Source: Trichomonas vaginalis G3 (Eukaryota; Parabasalia; Trichomonadida; Trichomonadidae). From it: DNA of 64,000 bases. The position numbers were made by a program, and so were the translations under genes. Below are positions 45,140-56,930 of this stretch, in pieces (the stretch's first letter is position 1; each line of letters starts with the position of its first letter). The stretch lies in assembly GCF_026262505.1 (NCBI RefSeq), contig NC_067205.1, forward strand, positions 21,485,585-21,549,584, written 5' to 3'. Under the pieces are notes generated by a model, which did not search any database, was not told where the DNA came from, and saw only the letters and a program-made list of their open reading frames with translations.

Positions 45140-45502
45140 ATGGACGCACAGAACTTAGCGAATGCACAGCAACCTGGACAACCAAACCCAGAGAATATTC
45201 CAAATGAAGTTAGAATACAAACTGCAATGGCAAACTATGGTCAAGTGCCAACAGATGTACAAATGCAAACTGCCATGTCAAATGACGCTGCGTTAGGCTT
45301 ACCACCATGGTATGCAAATATGAGATGGAAAGAGTTTTATACAAACCCTGAAGTGGGATATAAACAACTCTATGCAGATGACGCGAACACAGGAGTTGAC
45401 CCAGAGTATGTTTTCTACCAGAGGAGAAACAGAATGTATGAGCTCCAGTTAAAGAATGCTATGGAACTCAACAGGAAACGTAAGAGACTAGGCGGACATT
45501 AG
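45140..45502 (+). CDS. small virion-type protein, 120 aa, unknown
   Basis: N-terminal half Gln/Asn/Pro-rich (QNLANAQQPGQPNPENIPNE) with an internal repeat (VRIQTAMANYGQVPTDVQMQ). Then an aromatic block (PPWYANMRWKEFYTNPEVGY), then a basic helix ending KRKRLGGH. The LGG end could be a protease site in virion maturation, which is speculation. Leader TTTTTATCTAATATTAA lies upstream of the ATG. Confidence 0.6.
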   Translation: MDAQNLANAQQPGQPNPENIPNEVRIQTAMANYGQVPTDVQMQTAMSNDAALGLPPWYANMRWKEFYTNPEVGYKQLYADDANTGVDPEYVFYQRRNRMYELQLKNAMELNRKRKRLGGH

Positions 45503-45520
45503 ATTTTTACATATAGTAAA

Positions 45521-45763
45521 ATGGGTTTCTTTGGAAGAATAGGAAACTTCTTTCGAAATGTTGGAAGAGGTATATGGAATGGAATAAAATCTGTCGGAAG
45601 AGGAATTTGGAACGGAGTCAAAAATATTGGTAAAAGAGTAGGTCAGTTCGTTGGTATTATACCTAAAGACCCTGAACCAGAAGAACAAGCTCCTGTTATA
45701 CAACAGCCTGAACCTGCACCACAGTCAAGTTGGCAACCAAATCCAACACCTCAACCGTATTAA
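45521..45763 (+). CDS. PX-like amphipathic protein, 80 aa
   Basis: Residues 1-46 carry two near-repeats (GRGIWNGIKSVGRGIWNGVK) forming a basic, glycine-rich amphipathic helix. The tail is a Pro/Gln-rich arm (EEQAPVIQQPEPAPQSSWQP). This design fits small Polinton/adenovirus-type membrane-active or core proteins (pVI/pX-like), by analogy only. It ends two bases before the convergent gene at 45766. Confidence 0.65.
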   Translation: MGFFGRIGNFFRNVGRGIWNGIKSVGRGIWNGVKNIGKRVGQFVGIIPKDPEPEEQAPVIQQPEPAPQSSWQPNPTPQPY

Positions 45764-45765
45764 AA

Positions 45766-46350
45766 TTATATTTTTACCGTTCGATAGTAGTTGTATATGA
45801 AACTAAGTTCTAAGTAAAACGCATGGTATAATGGAATTATTCTTTTTCTTCCATCTGTAGTAAACCATACTTGAAAGTCTGAAATACTTCCACTTGGTGG
45901 TTCATATAACTTTGTAGGTTTTTCGTAAAAGTCATTTGCCAAGCATAAGAAAGAGTTTTGAGCGCCAGAAAATGAAGCATGAACAATAATAGCAGCTGGG
46001 TCGAAAACATCTTTAAATAAATATGGTTCATCTCTTGCATATCGACTGTAAATATTTGCTAAAGGAAGTTCGACTTTCTGATTTAACATTCTTTGCAAAT
46101 AATACCATGACATTGCAGTGAATTCTGTATATATTTGTTCGTCTTTCTTTGGATTGTCTTCGTAGATTTGAAATGACACTTGTGAATTTTGTTTGTCATA
46201 TACAATTCTCACATAAAGTGTGCTCTCGGTATTTGCATATTCATCAGCATATTTTGCATAACATGAATTTATTTTATCTTCTATATTTTTTAACGCAGTC
46301 TGTAGAGAAGATGAAAGGTCAACTTGTATTAGCTCAATTTCTTCCCACAT
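45766..46350 (-). CDS. unknown element protein, 194 aa
   Basis: ATG-initiated minus-strand ORF preceded by GGGAAACGAAA. Mixed alpha/beta composition: an N-terminal acidic helix (SSSLQTALKNIEDKINSCYA), strands such as STLYVRIVYDKQNSQVSFQI, and a C-terminal part VWFTTDGRKRIIPLYHAFYL. No membrane segment. It is tail-to-tail with the PX-like gene and 12 bases downstream of the 83-aa ORF, so the two minus-strand genes probably form one transcription unit. A structural protein is possible; not recognised. Confidence 0.55.
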   Translation of the reverse strand: MWEEIELIQVDLSSSLQTALKNIEDKINSCYAKYADEYANTESTLYVRIVYDKQNSQVSFQIYEDNPKKDEQIYTEFTAMSWYYLQRMLNQKVELPLANIYSRYARDEPYLFKDVFDPAAIIVHASFSGAQNSFLCLANDFYEKPTKLYEPPSGSISDFQVWFTTDGRKRIIPLYHAFYLELSFIYNYYRTVKI

Positions 46351-46362
46351 TTTCGTTTCCCT

Positions 46363-46614
46363 TCAGATATATAATCTATATGAAACCTTACAATAAATGG
46401 AAAACTTTTTATCTTCTACAGACACAAACTTCATTCTACGAAAGCCAATAGCTTTTGTGACGGATGGGTCTCTTAGCCATCTCAATGGGTAGTCAAAACG
46501 ATAGCCTTCATGCTTTACGGTCTCTGTCTCAAACTTTTGACCGACATTCGTAAAAAGTTCATCTAATGGTTTAGTTGTAGCAACTCTTGAATTTTCTTTT
46601 TCTATTGAAAGCAT
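46363..46614 (-). CDS. unknown element protein, 83 aa
   Basis: ATG-initiated minus-strand ORF, divergent from the gene at 46633 across only 18 bases. It contains RWLRDPSVTKAIGFRRMKFV and a beta-like end (DKKFSIYCKVSYRLYI). It may be the head part of the same structural module as the next gene. Family not recognised. Confidence 0.5.
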   Translation of the reverse strand: MLSIEKENSRVATTKPLDELFTNVGQKFETETVKHEGYRFDYPLRWLRDPSVTKAIGFRRMKFVSVEDKKFSIYCKVSYRLYI

Positions 46615-46632
46615 ATTTTATCTAGAATAAAA
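46615..46632. promoter_or_regulatory. 18-bp divergent promoter region
   Basis: The spacer between two start codons is nearly palindromic around CTAG (TTTTATCTAGAATAAAA), so each gene sees a T-run, A(T/C), TA and an A-run before its ATG. The same layout precedes 44182, 45140 and 45521. Confidence 0.45.
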
Positions 46633-46950
46633 ATGTCGAAAGAAACAGCGTCTATGAGAGAAATACAACACAACCGACAACTCATTGTACAAGCTCTAAA
46701 TAAGAACACAACAAACTTTTCAAACTATTCTAAGATATCTGAGTCATTGAAAGAAGGAAACTTAAAACTGACGATAAACCCAATGACAGACGAGTTTCTG
46801 TTTCAAGACAGTAAGAACCATACTGTTTGTATAAATCCAACAAAAAGAACTTTAAACGAGAAACCTATAGATGAACTTCTTTTGAAAGCAGATATTGACA
46901 ACAAAGCTGACAAAGAGTATGTAGATGCAACAAGAGACTATATAATCAAA
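46633..46950 (+). CDS. fibre-like protein, N-terminal part (truncated)
   Basis: Residues 1-106 are genuine, then the frame runs a few codons into unrelated antisense DNA and stops at 46986. An N-terminal helix (REIQHNRQLIVQALNKNTTN) is followed by a beta part and PIDELLLKADIDNKADKEYV, a pattern common at the start of trimeric tail-fibre or fibre proteins. It is cut by the recombination joint near 46944-46951. Likely an attachment-type protein of the element (inference). Confidence 0.5.
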
Positions 46951-47607
46951 ATTGATAATGCAAATGATTTGAGTCTTTTTGATTAGAATCAACAGCCCAA
47001 ATATAAATTATATGTGTTCCTTCTGAGAATGATGATGGAATTTTAACTGTGAAATCAAAATCATAATTTGTATTTATTTCATTGACTACTATTGATTGTG
47101 ATGTCTTCTAGTTGCTGTTTCACTGTCAAATTGGCAGTAAATATCAATTAGTTCATTGCCATCACGATCTGAAACAGATAAAGTAACAAAGATGTTGTAA
47201 TCTGTATTCTTTGTGTATGATGACTTAGGAGCTGTTGTGATACTGATAATTGATGGATTATAAATGTATTCGAATGAAAGATTATATGTTTTGCTATTAA
47301 AACCATCTTTTATAAATAAATATGAATTGTTGTGATTGTTCTCTGGTAAATCATTTGGAAAAGTGATTGGTTTAGTGAAAGTTTCATCATTTGAATCGAC
47401 TTGAACTTCGTATTGATTTTGAGTGTTATTATCTTCGTTGAAGTAATATTTAATGAGAGCTGTTGATTCTCCATTTGGATAATTGCAATTCCTGATAATG
47501 TCAATGTCTGACCACCATGTTCTTTATAATTTTTGTTGGATTTAAACCTAAATTAGATAGAGTAAGTTTATTTGAATATCCAACTGCAAATTCTAAAGAA
47601 TTCTCGT
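46951..47607 (-). pseudogene. modular surface-type protein, piece of middle part
   Basis: Upstream third of the middle segment, starting at the joint with the fibre-like gene. The frame is broken several times. Confidence 0.6.
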
Positions 47608-48563
47608 AAACGAAAAAGGGGATTTGACTCCGTCAAATCCCCGCTCGCAAAAAGTGGACTTTACATGTCAAATTTTATATGCATGTAATGTCCACTTTTA
47701 TGAGTTTTAGGAAGGAATTGGAAGCCATGAGTTACTGACATTTCATCAGTATCTCATAGCCTCCAATTCCTTTAAAATGGGAGAAACTTTGTCCGAATAG
47801 TTTAACATTCGGACAAAGTTTCTCCCATTTTAAGAAGGAATTGGAGGGTAAGAGATATACCATATGAATGTATATCTCTTACCCTCCAATTCCTTCTAGA
47901 AAGTGTCCAAACTTTGGGTTAATTGCAAACTATTAACCCAAAGTTTGGACACTTTCAAGTGGAGATGGAAGGCTTTGGGGTATATATTAATACAATATAC
48001 CTCAAAGCCTTCCATCTCCACTACAAATGGGAGAAACTTTGTCCGAATAGTTTAACATTCGGACAAAGTTTCTCCCATCTTTCAATGTAATTGCTACCTG
48101 TGAGGTACTGACTTGAAGTCAGTGCTTCACAGGTAGCAATATCCAAAAATTTAAAAACATTTTATCAGTTCGTTAAAGAACTAGAGCCTCCTAGGTACTG
48201 AACCAGAATCAGTGCCTAGGGGACTCTAGTGATCTATATAAATCTGAGAAACTTTGAGGAAATTGTTCGACATTTCCTCAAAGTTTCTCAGCAATTTAGC
48301 GAGGAATGTTCGTTATCGTGTAAGATATTTATAATATATACATGATAACAAACATTCCCCGCTAAAAGATGTAAAATCTTATAAGAAATAATTGCAAAAG
48401 AATAACAAATTGCAACAAATTTTATATGAAACTGAACCTTATGAGGTAGTGATTCAAGATCACCGCCTCATAAGATTCAGTTTCAATCTCAAGTATCTCA
48501 AAAGTAAGGCTCTATTTTTGCCATGTAAAGTGTCACTTTACTGTCAAACCGTTTTTATCGTTT
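47608..48563. mobile_element. hairpin element HA2, 3.44-kb repeat copy
   Basis: Same insertion as U2 with small differences in two hairpins; TCGT is present on both sides. Confidence 0.65.
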
Positions 48564-49024
48564 TCGTGTTACAACAGAATCAATATTAGTTAATTGATTA
48601 TCACTCTTAGCTTGTGCAGTTAATATGTGATCACCATAATCTAAATCGGAAATATAAATCGATACATCTGAATCAAATGTTCTAGCAATTGGATTAGTAT
48701 TTTTTGTTCTTTTTAATTCTGAATCAATATAAAATTTTATCTCCACAGAATTACCTGGAGGATTATATACAGTATAATAAACAACCAAACATTGTTTTTA
48801 TCTGGAATCGTTTTCTTAGTTGGTTCTGTAAGTTCAATTCTAAATTCATCACCTGCAAGTAAATTTTTCTTATCATTTTCATATTTGTAATTTATTTTTA
48901 ATTTGATTTTTTTTTTCATTTCTTTCAGAAAAATTATCTTTTGAATTTTCAAAATATTCATCATATTACGAGTATTATTGTGAAATATCGATTTAGATTC
49001 ACTTAATAATGTAATATTAGACAT
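48564..49024 (-). pseudogene. modular surface-type protein, N-terminal part (broken)
   Basis: Copy of 42622-43113 with a few breaks; two open stretches remain. Confidence 0.6.
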
Positions 49025-49107
49025 TTTCGTTTACGTAATTCGTTCATTTTTCTTGAGTTCGGAAATTTTGTTGTCAAAAAGATAAAACATATCATTGATA
49101 TGTAGTG

Positions 49108-49136
<29 letters not shown>
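49108..49136. repeat. A tract, 29 bases, second copy
   Basis: Same length and border as 43197-43225. Confidence 0.9.
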
Positions 49137-49138
<2 letters not shown>

Positions 49139-50092
49139 TAGTGGGGCTTCCAGGCACTTCGTGCCCTCTAGCCCTGAAGATGTTTAGTATAAATGAAGTT
49201 TTTATTCGGAAAATTGTTAGTCTTCTTGGTCGAAAACATTATATAATGTTTCACTTTTCACAAATTATATATGTTTTCATGTTTTGTCAAGACTTCTTCG
49301 TAAATGTTTTTGTCAAGACTTCTTCGTAAATGTTTTGTCAAGACTTCTTCTTCGTAAATGTTTTGTCAAGACTTCTTCGTAAAATCAGACAAAAATAATG
49401 TTTAGGTGAAGAGGTGAGATTTCACCTGTTTTTTCACCTCTTTTCTCACCTCTTGAATTTTCATGAAATTTTACACCAAAAATAATGTTTAGGTGAAGAG
49501 GTGAGATTTCACCTGTTTTTTCACCTAATTTTTCACCCTCTTGAATTTCATGAAATTTACACCAAAAATATTACTACTGGGTCATTTACGAAGAAATCTC
49601 AACAAAGTCTTTACGAAGAAATCTCACACAACATAGACAAGAAAGTTCATGAGAAATTAGATGAAGAAGTCTTTAACAAAGTCTTTACGAAGAAATTCAT
49701 GAAAATTCAAGAGGTGAGAAATGAGGTGAAAAAAGAGGTGAAATCTCACCTCTTCACCTAAAATATATTTTTGGGTCATTTTACGAAGAAATCTCAACAA
49801 AGTCTTTACGAAGAAATCTCAACAAAGTCTTTACGAAGAAGTCACAATAAAGTCTTTACGAAGAAGTCACAATAAAGTCTTTACGAAGAAATTATGAAAA
49901 TTCAACGGGTGAGAAATGAGGTGAGAAAACAGGTGACATCTCACCTCATATGTCCTTACTGAAAAAGTATGTGTTCCATCTGAAGTTCTTATATACGGGT
50001 CTTCCAGGAGCTTTTCACAAATTATATATGTTTTATGCTTTGTCACTTTTCTGTCACTTTTCGGGTAAAAACATTTTTATATTAATATATAA

Positions 50093-50388
50093 ATGAATTT
50101 TACAAAACCACCGTTACCGTTCTTTGGAAATAAGAGTAGATGTAAAGATATTATATTGAGAGAACTTAAGAAACTACCGAATGGTCTAACATTTGTAGAT
50201 TTGTTCGGTGGAAGTTTCTATATATCCCATTTGTGCCATACAATATTCCCAGACTCAAAGATTATATGCAATGACTTCGACAACTATATGGACCGTCTCA
50301 AACATATACCAGACACAAACAATATATTGAAAGAGTTAAAAGAAAAGATACTATAGGTAAGATGGAACGTATACCATTAGATAAGAAA
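50093..50388 (+). pseudogene. Dam-type methylase, N-terminal piece
   Basis: First third of the gene at 44182-45000, with the start motif and motif I but not the catalytic DPPF. Truncated and broken. Confidence 0.7.
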
Positions 50389-51396
50389 TTTCGTGAAATA
50401 TCCAAAACCATGTTCAAAAAGCTTGTCAGAGAAAATAATTTGGAATTAATTCCAAAAAGAGGAAGAAAACAAATAGAAATTAATCTTGATGCCTGCCAAG
50501 CTTATGCAAATTTGAAAGATTTAATGCCCGATGCAGGCATCAATAAATTATTCAGAAAATGAAACAGACCTTGTCAATATTGAGAAGAATCCAGAAGAAT
50601 TTCAAAAAATTCAATCAGAAATTCAAAAAAATGGAGAAATAAATTATGAGTCTGGAAACTGGCTCGATGAAGTTGACCGCACAACTTTAGTTCCAGTTGT
50701 GACTCCAATAGAAGGTACGCCTATTGAAATAATCCATTACGCGAATCTCTTCAAACGGCAACATACATTACAAAAAATTTCGATTCTCCCTCATATAGAA
50801 TGGGCAGGAAAATACACGAAGCGATTATTGCAGATACTCCCCCTCAAAATCAAGAAAATCAGCAAAAATACATTCCTCGAAATTATCTAGCATCCAAATG
50901 TCATCAAATTTGGCATGCTGATATCCACTATTGGAGGAAACGAATAGGCAAATATTTGTTTGCGATAATAGACGACAGATCGCGAAAAATCATAGATTTT
51001 AATTTATTTACCGAAAAAACAGCTCAAAATACAACTGCAGTTCTTAAAAGAGCATTAAGTACTCTACCTCAACCACCATACGCTATTTGGACTGATAACG
51101 GCCTTGAAAATAAAAGCTCATTTCATCAACTTTTGGTTGAACGTGGAATTGAGCATATTTTCATTCAACCGGGCAATCCACAGGCAAATGGTAAGATTGA
51201 GAGATGGTGGCCATACGTGGAAAGAAACTGCAAGTCAGAATCAGATCTTCCACGGGTTATCAGATTTTACAATAATATGCCCCATTCTTCTTTGCCTGTG
51301 AATCCTGAAACGAACGTTTACTTTACGCCGAATGAATTCGAGGCCAGTGAAATTGATGATCACTGGTATCGAAATCCAGAACAAGAACCATTCTAG
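50389..51396 (+). pseudogene. DD35E integrase, partial and broken copy, V1
   Basis: Starts at about residue 56 and has the same broken state as U1. The catalytic part is open from 50800. Confidence 0.75.
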
Positions 51397-51858
51397 ATAG
51401 TCGACGGTCAATTAAAAAACCTTAAGGAAAGCATTGACGAGTTCAGAAAATGAAAATCTCGAGCAAGTTCAATAAATTTTCAACAAATTCTCAAATCATT
51501 ACGAATAAACACTTAATATTATCGTATTTACATCTTTTTAATACAACTATTTACTTACTGATGATTCATTGCAAATCGTAGATTTGGATGATAAGTTATC
51601 TAACAAAAGTTTCCGAGCTTACCGCTTAAAACAATAGCCTACATCATATCTACGAATACCTCGGTACCGAGGCTACAGTTTTGCGCAGAAAGTTCAAAAA
51701 GTGACTTCGAATGCTAAGTTATCTAACAAAAATTTCCGAGCTTACCAGTTTAAAACAATAGTCTACATCATATCTACGAATACCTCGTTACTCCGAGGTT
51801 CAGGTTAGTAAAAATCAATCTAAAAATATTTTTTTATGTACGTTAATGTAATCTGAGA

Positions 51859-52152
51859 GTGAGAGGCATATAGGCATACTATATACCTCTCACCCTTCAA
51901 TTCCTACCAGAAAGTTCGAAAACTTGGTCGCAATTGCATCTGATTGCGACCAAGTTTTCGAACTTTCTCGAGGGAATAGGAGCCTACAAAGCACTGATTA
52001 TGTATTAGTGCCTGGTAGGCTCCTATTCACTTTCTAAATGGGAGAAACTTTGCTTTCATAAGATAACATACGAACAAAGTTTCTCCCATTTAGAGTTTGA
52101 ATTGAAGGGTGCGAGGTATATAGGCATACTATATATCTCTCACCCTTAATTC
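51859..52152. repeat. hairpin cluster HA1, V1
   Basis: Matches U1. Confidence 0.8.
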
Positions 52153-52319
52153 CTATGAAAACAGTTCTAAAATAAAAATAAAAAACAAACTTAAATTAAC
52201 TATTAAATTTTTTATATTTTAATTTCATATTTTTAATAAAATTCCTTATATATTATAATTATTATATTAAAAACCCTTTCGAATTTTGGCGCGAAAATAA
52301 GAGTAGGTGTCACTTTTTG

Positions 52320-53540
52320 TCACTTTTCTAGTGACCCTTTTCGGTACGGAACAAAAAATGTGAATTCATGTTCATTTGTAATTGTAACATCTTCAATATT
52401 ATGTCGAGAACTGTTGTCGATGACATAGAAGAAGTAAATATGTTCTGCATTGTTTTCGTTTGTGAATGTTCCTGAGACTGTGATATTTCTATCAATTTTG
52501 TTGTGGTATGTAGACAGAGGTTCTTTGTTGACAATGAGAGATGGATTGTTGAATATATATATGAAATTAATGTTTTCTTCATTTGATTTCTTAAGACTTT
52601 CATCATAACAATAAATTGTGACTTTGTGAATTCCTTCATTCAAGTATGATGGAATATCGATGTTTTTATTGAATTCATGAGATGATGTATTATAAATTGT
52701 TATTCTTTCAACAAGTCGTTCTAAACCATTGTCATCAATAATGTAATTTATTGTAACTGTTCCACTTCCATCAAGATCAGTGACACTTTCCTTTGATTTC
52801 AATTTGATTATTTATTCCTTTTCGAATTTGTTGATTGTTTTCTGTTGTTATAGAAATTGATGGTGTGTTGTAATTGAAATCAAATTGATAATGCAAATGA
52901 TTTGAGTCTTTTTGATTAGAATCAACAGCCCAAATATAAATTATATGTGTTCCTTCTGAGAATGATGATGGAATTTTAACTGTGAAATCAAAATCATAAT
53001 TTGTATTTATTTCATTGACTACTATTGATTGTGATGTCTTCTTAGTTGCTGTTTCACTGTCAAATTGGCAGTAAATATCAATTAGTTCATTGCCATCACG
53101 ATCTGAAACAGATAAAGTAACAAAGATGTTGTAATCTGTATTCTTTGTGTATGATGACTTAGGAGCTGTTGTGATACTGATAATTGATGGATTATAAATG
53201 TATTCGAATGAAAGATTATATGTTTTGCTATTAAAACCATCTTTTAATAAATAAATATGAATTGTGTGATTGTTCTCTGGTAAATCATTTGGAAAAGTGA
53301 TTGGTTTAGTGAAAGTTTCATCATTTGAATCGACTTGAACTTCGTATTGATTTTGAGTGTTATTATCTTCGTTGAAGTAATATTTAATGAGAGCTGTTGA
53401 TTCTCCATTTGGATAACTTGCAATTCCTGATAATGTCAATGTCTGACCACTGTTCTTTATAATTTTTGTTGGATTTAAACCTAAATTAGATAGAGTAAGT
53501 TTATTTGAATATCCAACTGCAAATTCTAAAGAATTCTCGT
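52320..53540 (-). pseudogene. modular surface-type protein, middle part, V1
   Basis: Same single break as in U1. Confidence 0.6.
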
Positions 53541-54497
53541 AAACGAAAAAGGGGATTTGACTCCGTCAAATCCCCGCTCGCAAAAAGTGGACTTTACATG
53601 TCAAATTTTATATGCATGTAATGTCCACTTTTATGAGTTTTAGGAAGGAATTGGAAGCCATGAGTTACTGACATTTCATCAGTATCTCATAGCCTCCAAT
53701 TCCTTCTTAAAATGGGAGAAACTTTGTCCGAATAGTTTAACATTCGGACAAAGTTTCTCCCATTTTAAGAAGGAATTGGAGGGTAAGAGATATACCATAT
53801 GAATGTATATCTCTTACCCTCCAATTCCTTCTAGAAAGTGTCCAAACTTTGGGTTAATTGCAAACTATTAACCCAAAGTTTGGACACTTTCAAGTGGAGA
53901 TGGAAGGCTTTGGGGTATATATTAATACAATATACCTCAAAGCCTTCCATCTCCACTACAAATGGGAGAAACTTTGTCCGAATAGTTTAACATTCGGACA
54001 AAGTTTCTCCCATCTTTCAATGTAATTGCTACCTGTGAGGTACTGACTTGAAGTCAGTGCTTCACAGGTAGCAATATCCAAAAATTTAAAAACATTTTAT
54101 CAGTTCGTTAAAGAACTAGAGCCTCCTAGGTACTGAACCAGAATCAGTGCCTAGGGGACTCTAGTGATCTATATAAATCTGAGAAACTTTGAGGAAATTG
54201 TTCGACATTTCCTCAAAGTTTCTCAGCAATTTAGCGAGGAATGTTCGTTATCGTGTAGATATTTATAATATATACATGATAACAAACATTCCCCGCTAAA
54301 AGATGTAAAATCTTATAAGAAATAATTGCAAAAGAATAACAAATTGCAACAAATTTTATATGAAACTGAACCTTATGAGGTAGTGATTCAAGATCACCGC
54401 CTCATAAGATTCAGTTTCAATCTCAAGTATCTCAAAAGTAAGGCTCTATTTTTGCCATGTAAAGTGTCACTTTACTGTCAAACCGTTTTTATCGTTT
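53541..54497. mobile_element. hairpin element HA2, V1
   Basis: Matches U1. Confidence 0.7.
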
Positions 54498-54958
54498 TCG
54501 TTTACAACAGAATCAATATTAGTTAATTGATTATCACTCTTAGCTTGTGCAGTTAATATGTGATCACCATAATCTAAATCGGAAATATAAATCGATACAT
54601 CTGAATCAAATGTTCTAGCAATTGGATTAGTATTTTTTGTTCTTTTTAATTCTGAATCAATATAAAATTTTATCTCCACAGAATTACCTGGAGGATTATA
54701 TACAGTATAATAAACAACCCAAACATTGTTTTTATCTGGAATCGTTTTCTTAGTTGGTTCTGTAAGTTCAATTCTAAATTCATCACCTGCAAGTAAATTT
54801 TTCTTATCATTTTCATATTTGTAATTATATTTTAATTTGATTTTTTTTTCATTTCTTTCAGAAAAATTATCTTTTGAATTTTCAAAATATTCATCCATAT
54901 TACGAGTATTATTGTGAAATATCGATTTAGATTCACTTAATAATGTAATATTAGACAT
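54467..54958 (-). CDS. modular surface-type protein, N-terminal part, V1
   Basis: Frame intact, as at 22972-23463. Confidence 0.6.
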   Translation of the reverse strand: MSNITLLSESKSIFHNNTRNMDEYFENSKDNFSERNEKKIKLKYNYKYENDKKNLLAGDEFRIELTEPTKKTIPDKNNVWVVYYTVYNPPGNSVEIKFYIDSELKRTKNTNPIARTFDSDVSIYISDLDYGDHILTAQAKSDNQLTNIDSVVNENDKNGLTVK

Positions 54959-55338
54959 TTTCGTTTACGTAATTCGTTCATTTTTCTTGAGTTCGGAAAT
55001 TTTGTTGTCAAAAAGATAAAACATATCATTGATATGTAGTGACATACATTTGTATTGTAAAGTTTATGTAGATTTAACAAGATTAATATGATTTCGTCAA
55101 AATTATTAAGTAAAAATTTTAAAATTTTAGTTTCTGGCGTTTGATATTCGTTCAATATCGTTAATTTATTAGTATTGTTCGTCAGAAATTATTGTCATAC
55201 TGATGAAATTTGATTTCATTCCTTCAAATTAATGAAGGTCTCCATCAAAGTTTCCGTAAAAAAACTTCATTCTGTCAAATTAAGTCTTCCAATAACAAAT
55301 TATTATATATATAAGAAAGTTTGATGAATTATTATTTC

Positions 55339-55458
55339 TTAGGAACTCAACAATTCCTCTGTATACATTTCATTTAGTACTGTCCAAGGGTAATACTTGC
55401 TTGATTCCTCAATAAAGCAATATATTTCACTCCATGATGCATCGTTGGATATCCCCAT
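55339..55458 (-). CDS. short conserved ORF, 39 aa, V1
   Basis: Same as 14020-14139. Confidence 0.35.
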   Translation of the reverse strand: MGISNDASWSEIYCFIEESSKYYPWTVLNEMYTEELLSS

Positions 55459-55614
55459 ATCTTCCAAATAGACAAGTTATATAGTTGTTATTTTATATTT
55501 TATTGTATTTATACTATTGATATTCACGCACTTGAATCAAAGCATACATAAATTGTACTTATTGATCAAAAAAATATTTAATTATATTTAAAATGATTTA
55601 GTATTTATTAAAAA

Positions 55615-56769
55615 TCAAATTATTGGAGTAGTCATAGCATCTAATTCATATTTTTCTTTCTCCTTGTTTGCCTTTAAATCTGGGAACAGAACTATTCCAT
55701 AAATAATGAAGAGAATATCGAAGATTACGAAAACAATAAGCCAAATTTTGCTTCGACTATAAATATAAATTATTTGTGTTATTTCAGAACAAATTGAATA
55801 TAATATTTGAGAGAAGAAAATTAAATTATCTGAAAATTGACAAATCAATGATAATCCTACACTGTTAAGACCTAAGAATAGACTTATAGTGTTACCACTT
55901 GCTACTCCATAGCTAAACATGTTTCGTTTGCCCGTGAAAGCTAAAATTGAACAAATTATCAGGAAAATCAAGGAAAAGGCGGATGAAATTATCCAATGTA
56001 TTCTTAATCCAAAGAAATAAATTGAAAAAGCAATAGAAATGAGAATAATACTAATAATTATTTGAAGAATATTATTAACTTGGATTATTTTGTAAGAAGA
56101 TATGTGTTCTGGGGTTGCATTTGATATGACTATGTCAACAATGATTATTAATGGAGCTAAAATTAAGAGAATTGAATGAAAAATGTATTTTTCTCTTTAG
56201 AAGCGTTTGATCTTGCTGTTATTTCAGGAGTTATGTTCGGAATAAACCAAATAAGTATACTTTGGATCAAAGAAATGGATGCAAAAACGTATAAAAAATT
56301 TTCTGTGAGATGTGTATAATGTATGGTTTCCGATATATGTTCCAAATATAATACCAACAAAATGAAGGATTCCGTATGAATCTCTTGTATTTTCTGGCGA
56401 AATATGCGAAATGTACAAAGGATTCATCAATAAATGGATATTTGCGGCTATCAATTGAAAGGCAATGACAACAAAAGCAGCAAAAACGTTATCCTTAGAT
56501 ATTGAAGCTTTTGATACAAGAGCGATTGAATTTGAAATACCTGCAGCAATTAAAATAAATTTTGTTCCGAATTTCCTGTAAGTAAATATAGAGGAAACAA
56601 GTGTGATGATGGTTATTGGTAAAACTATAGCAGCTAAAATATATTGATTCAGTGAGAGGCCTGAAAGAAAAAATATAGGAACACTCTTCCAATTTGCAAT
56701 CGCACTTAATGCTGATCCAACGAATACAACTCCTACATAATATAATTGCTTATTCAATAAGATTCCCAT
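55615..56769 (-). pseudogene. sugar-porter-like membrane protein A, V1 (broken)
   Basis: Same state as U1. Confidence 0.65.
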
Positions 56770-56930
56770 AATTGTCAAATTTGACAACGATACATTTTTC
56801 TGACATTGGATCCATATTGAAAAATTGAGAAAAATCTTAAAACCGCTTTAAATAGAATGTATTGTTTCATTAATGAAAAAATTTTGATAAAAAAATCTAA
56901 AAAAATCTAATAAATTCGCTAAAAAATTGT

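Larger units (their letters stand above)
43197..46950. mobile_element. Polinton/Maverick-like fragment
   Basis: Family inferred from the gene set: Dam-type methylase, short amphipathic PX-like protein, other small virion-type proteins and a fibre-like N-terminus, with no host-like gene. The left 950 bases are repeats related to the satellite at 3000-8800. No polymerase, packaging ATPase, protease or major capsid gene is in the window, so it is a broken, truncated copy. The genes present are mostly open, which suggests a fairly young fossil. Confidence 0.6.
46951..50388. repeat. 3.44-kb direct repeat of 41040-44478
   Basis: Repeats in the same order the middle part of the modular gene, HA2, N-terminal part, A tract, Polinton end repeats and start of the methylase. 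Many single-base length differences lie in short homopolymers, more than between array units. Confidence 0.9.
49108..50388. mobile_element. Polinton-like fragment, second and shorter copy
   Basis: Terminal repeat region (49137-50070) and start of the methylase gene only. It is truncated on the right by the joint with the integrase gene at about 50388. Broken. Confidence 0.65.
50389..52346 (+). mobile_element. integrase element in V1, left part missing
   Basis: Right part of the element, joined to the methylase gene. It lacks the left inverted repeat. Confidence 0.75.

Noticed and set aside
49501-49761. 86-codon basic ORF in the Polinton end repeats
   Set aside because: The same stretch in the first copy (43500-43840) is not open; it is the satellite unit in one frame by chance.
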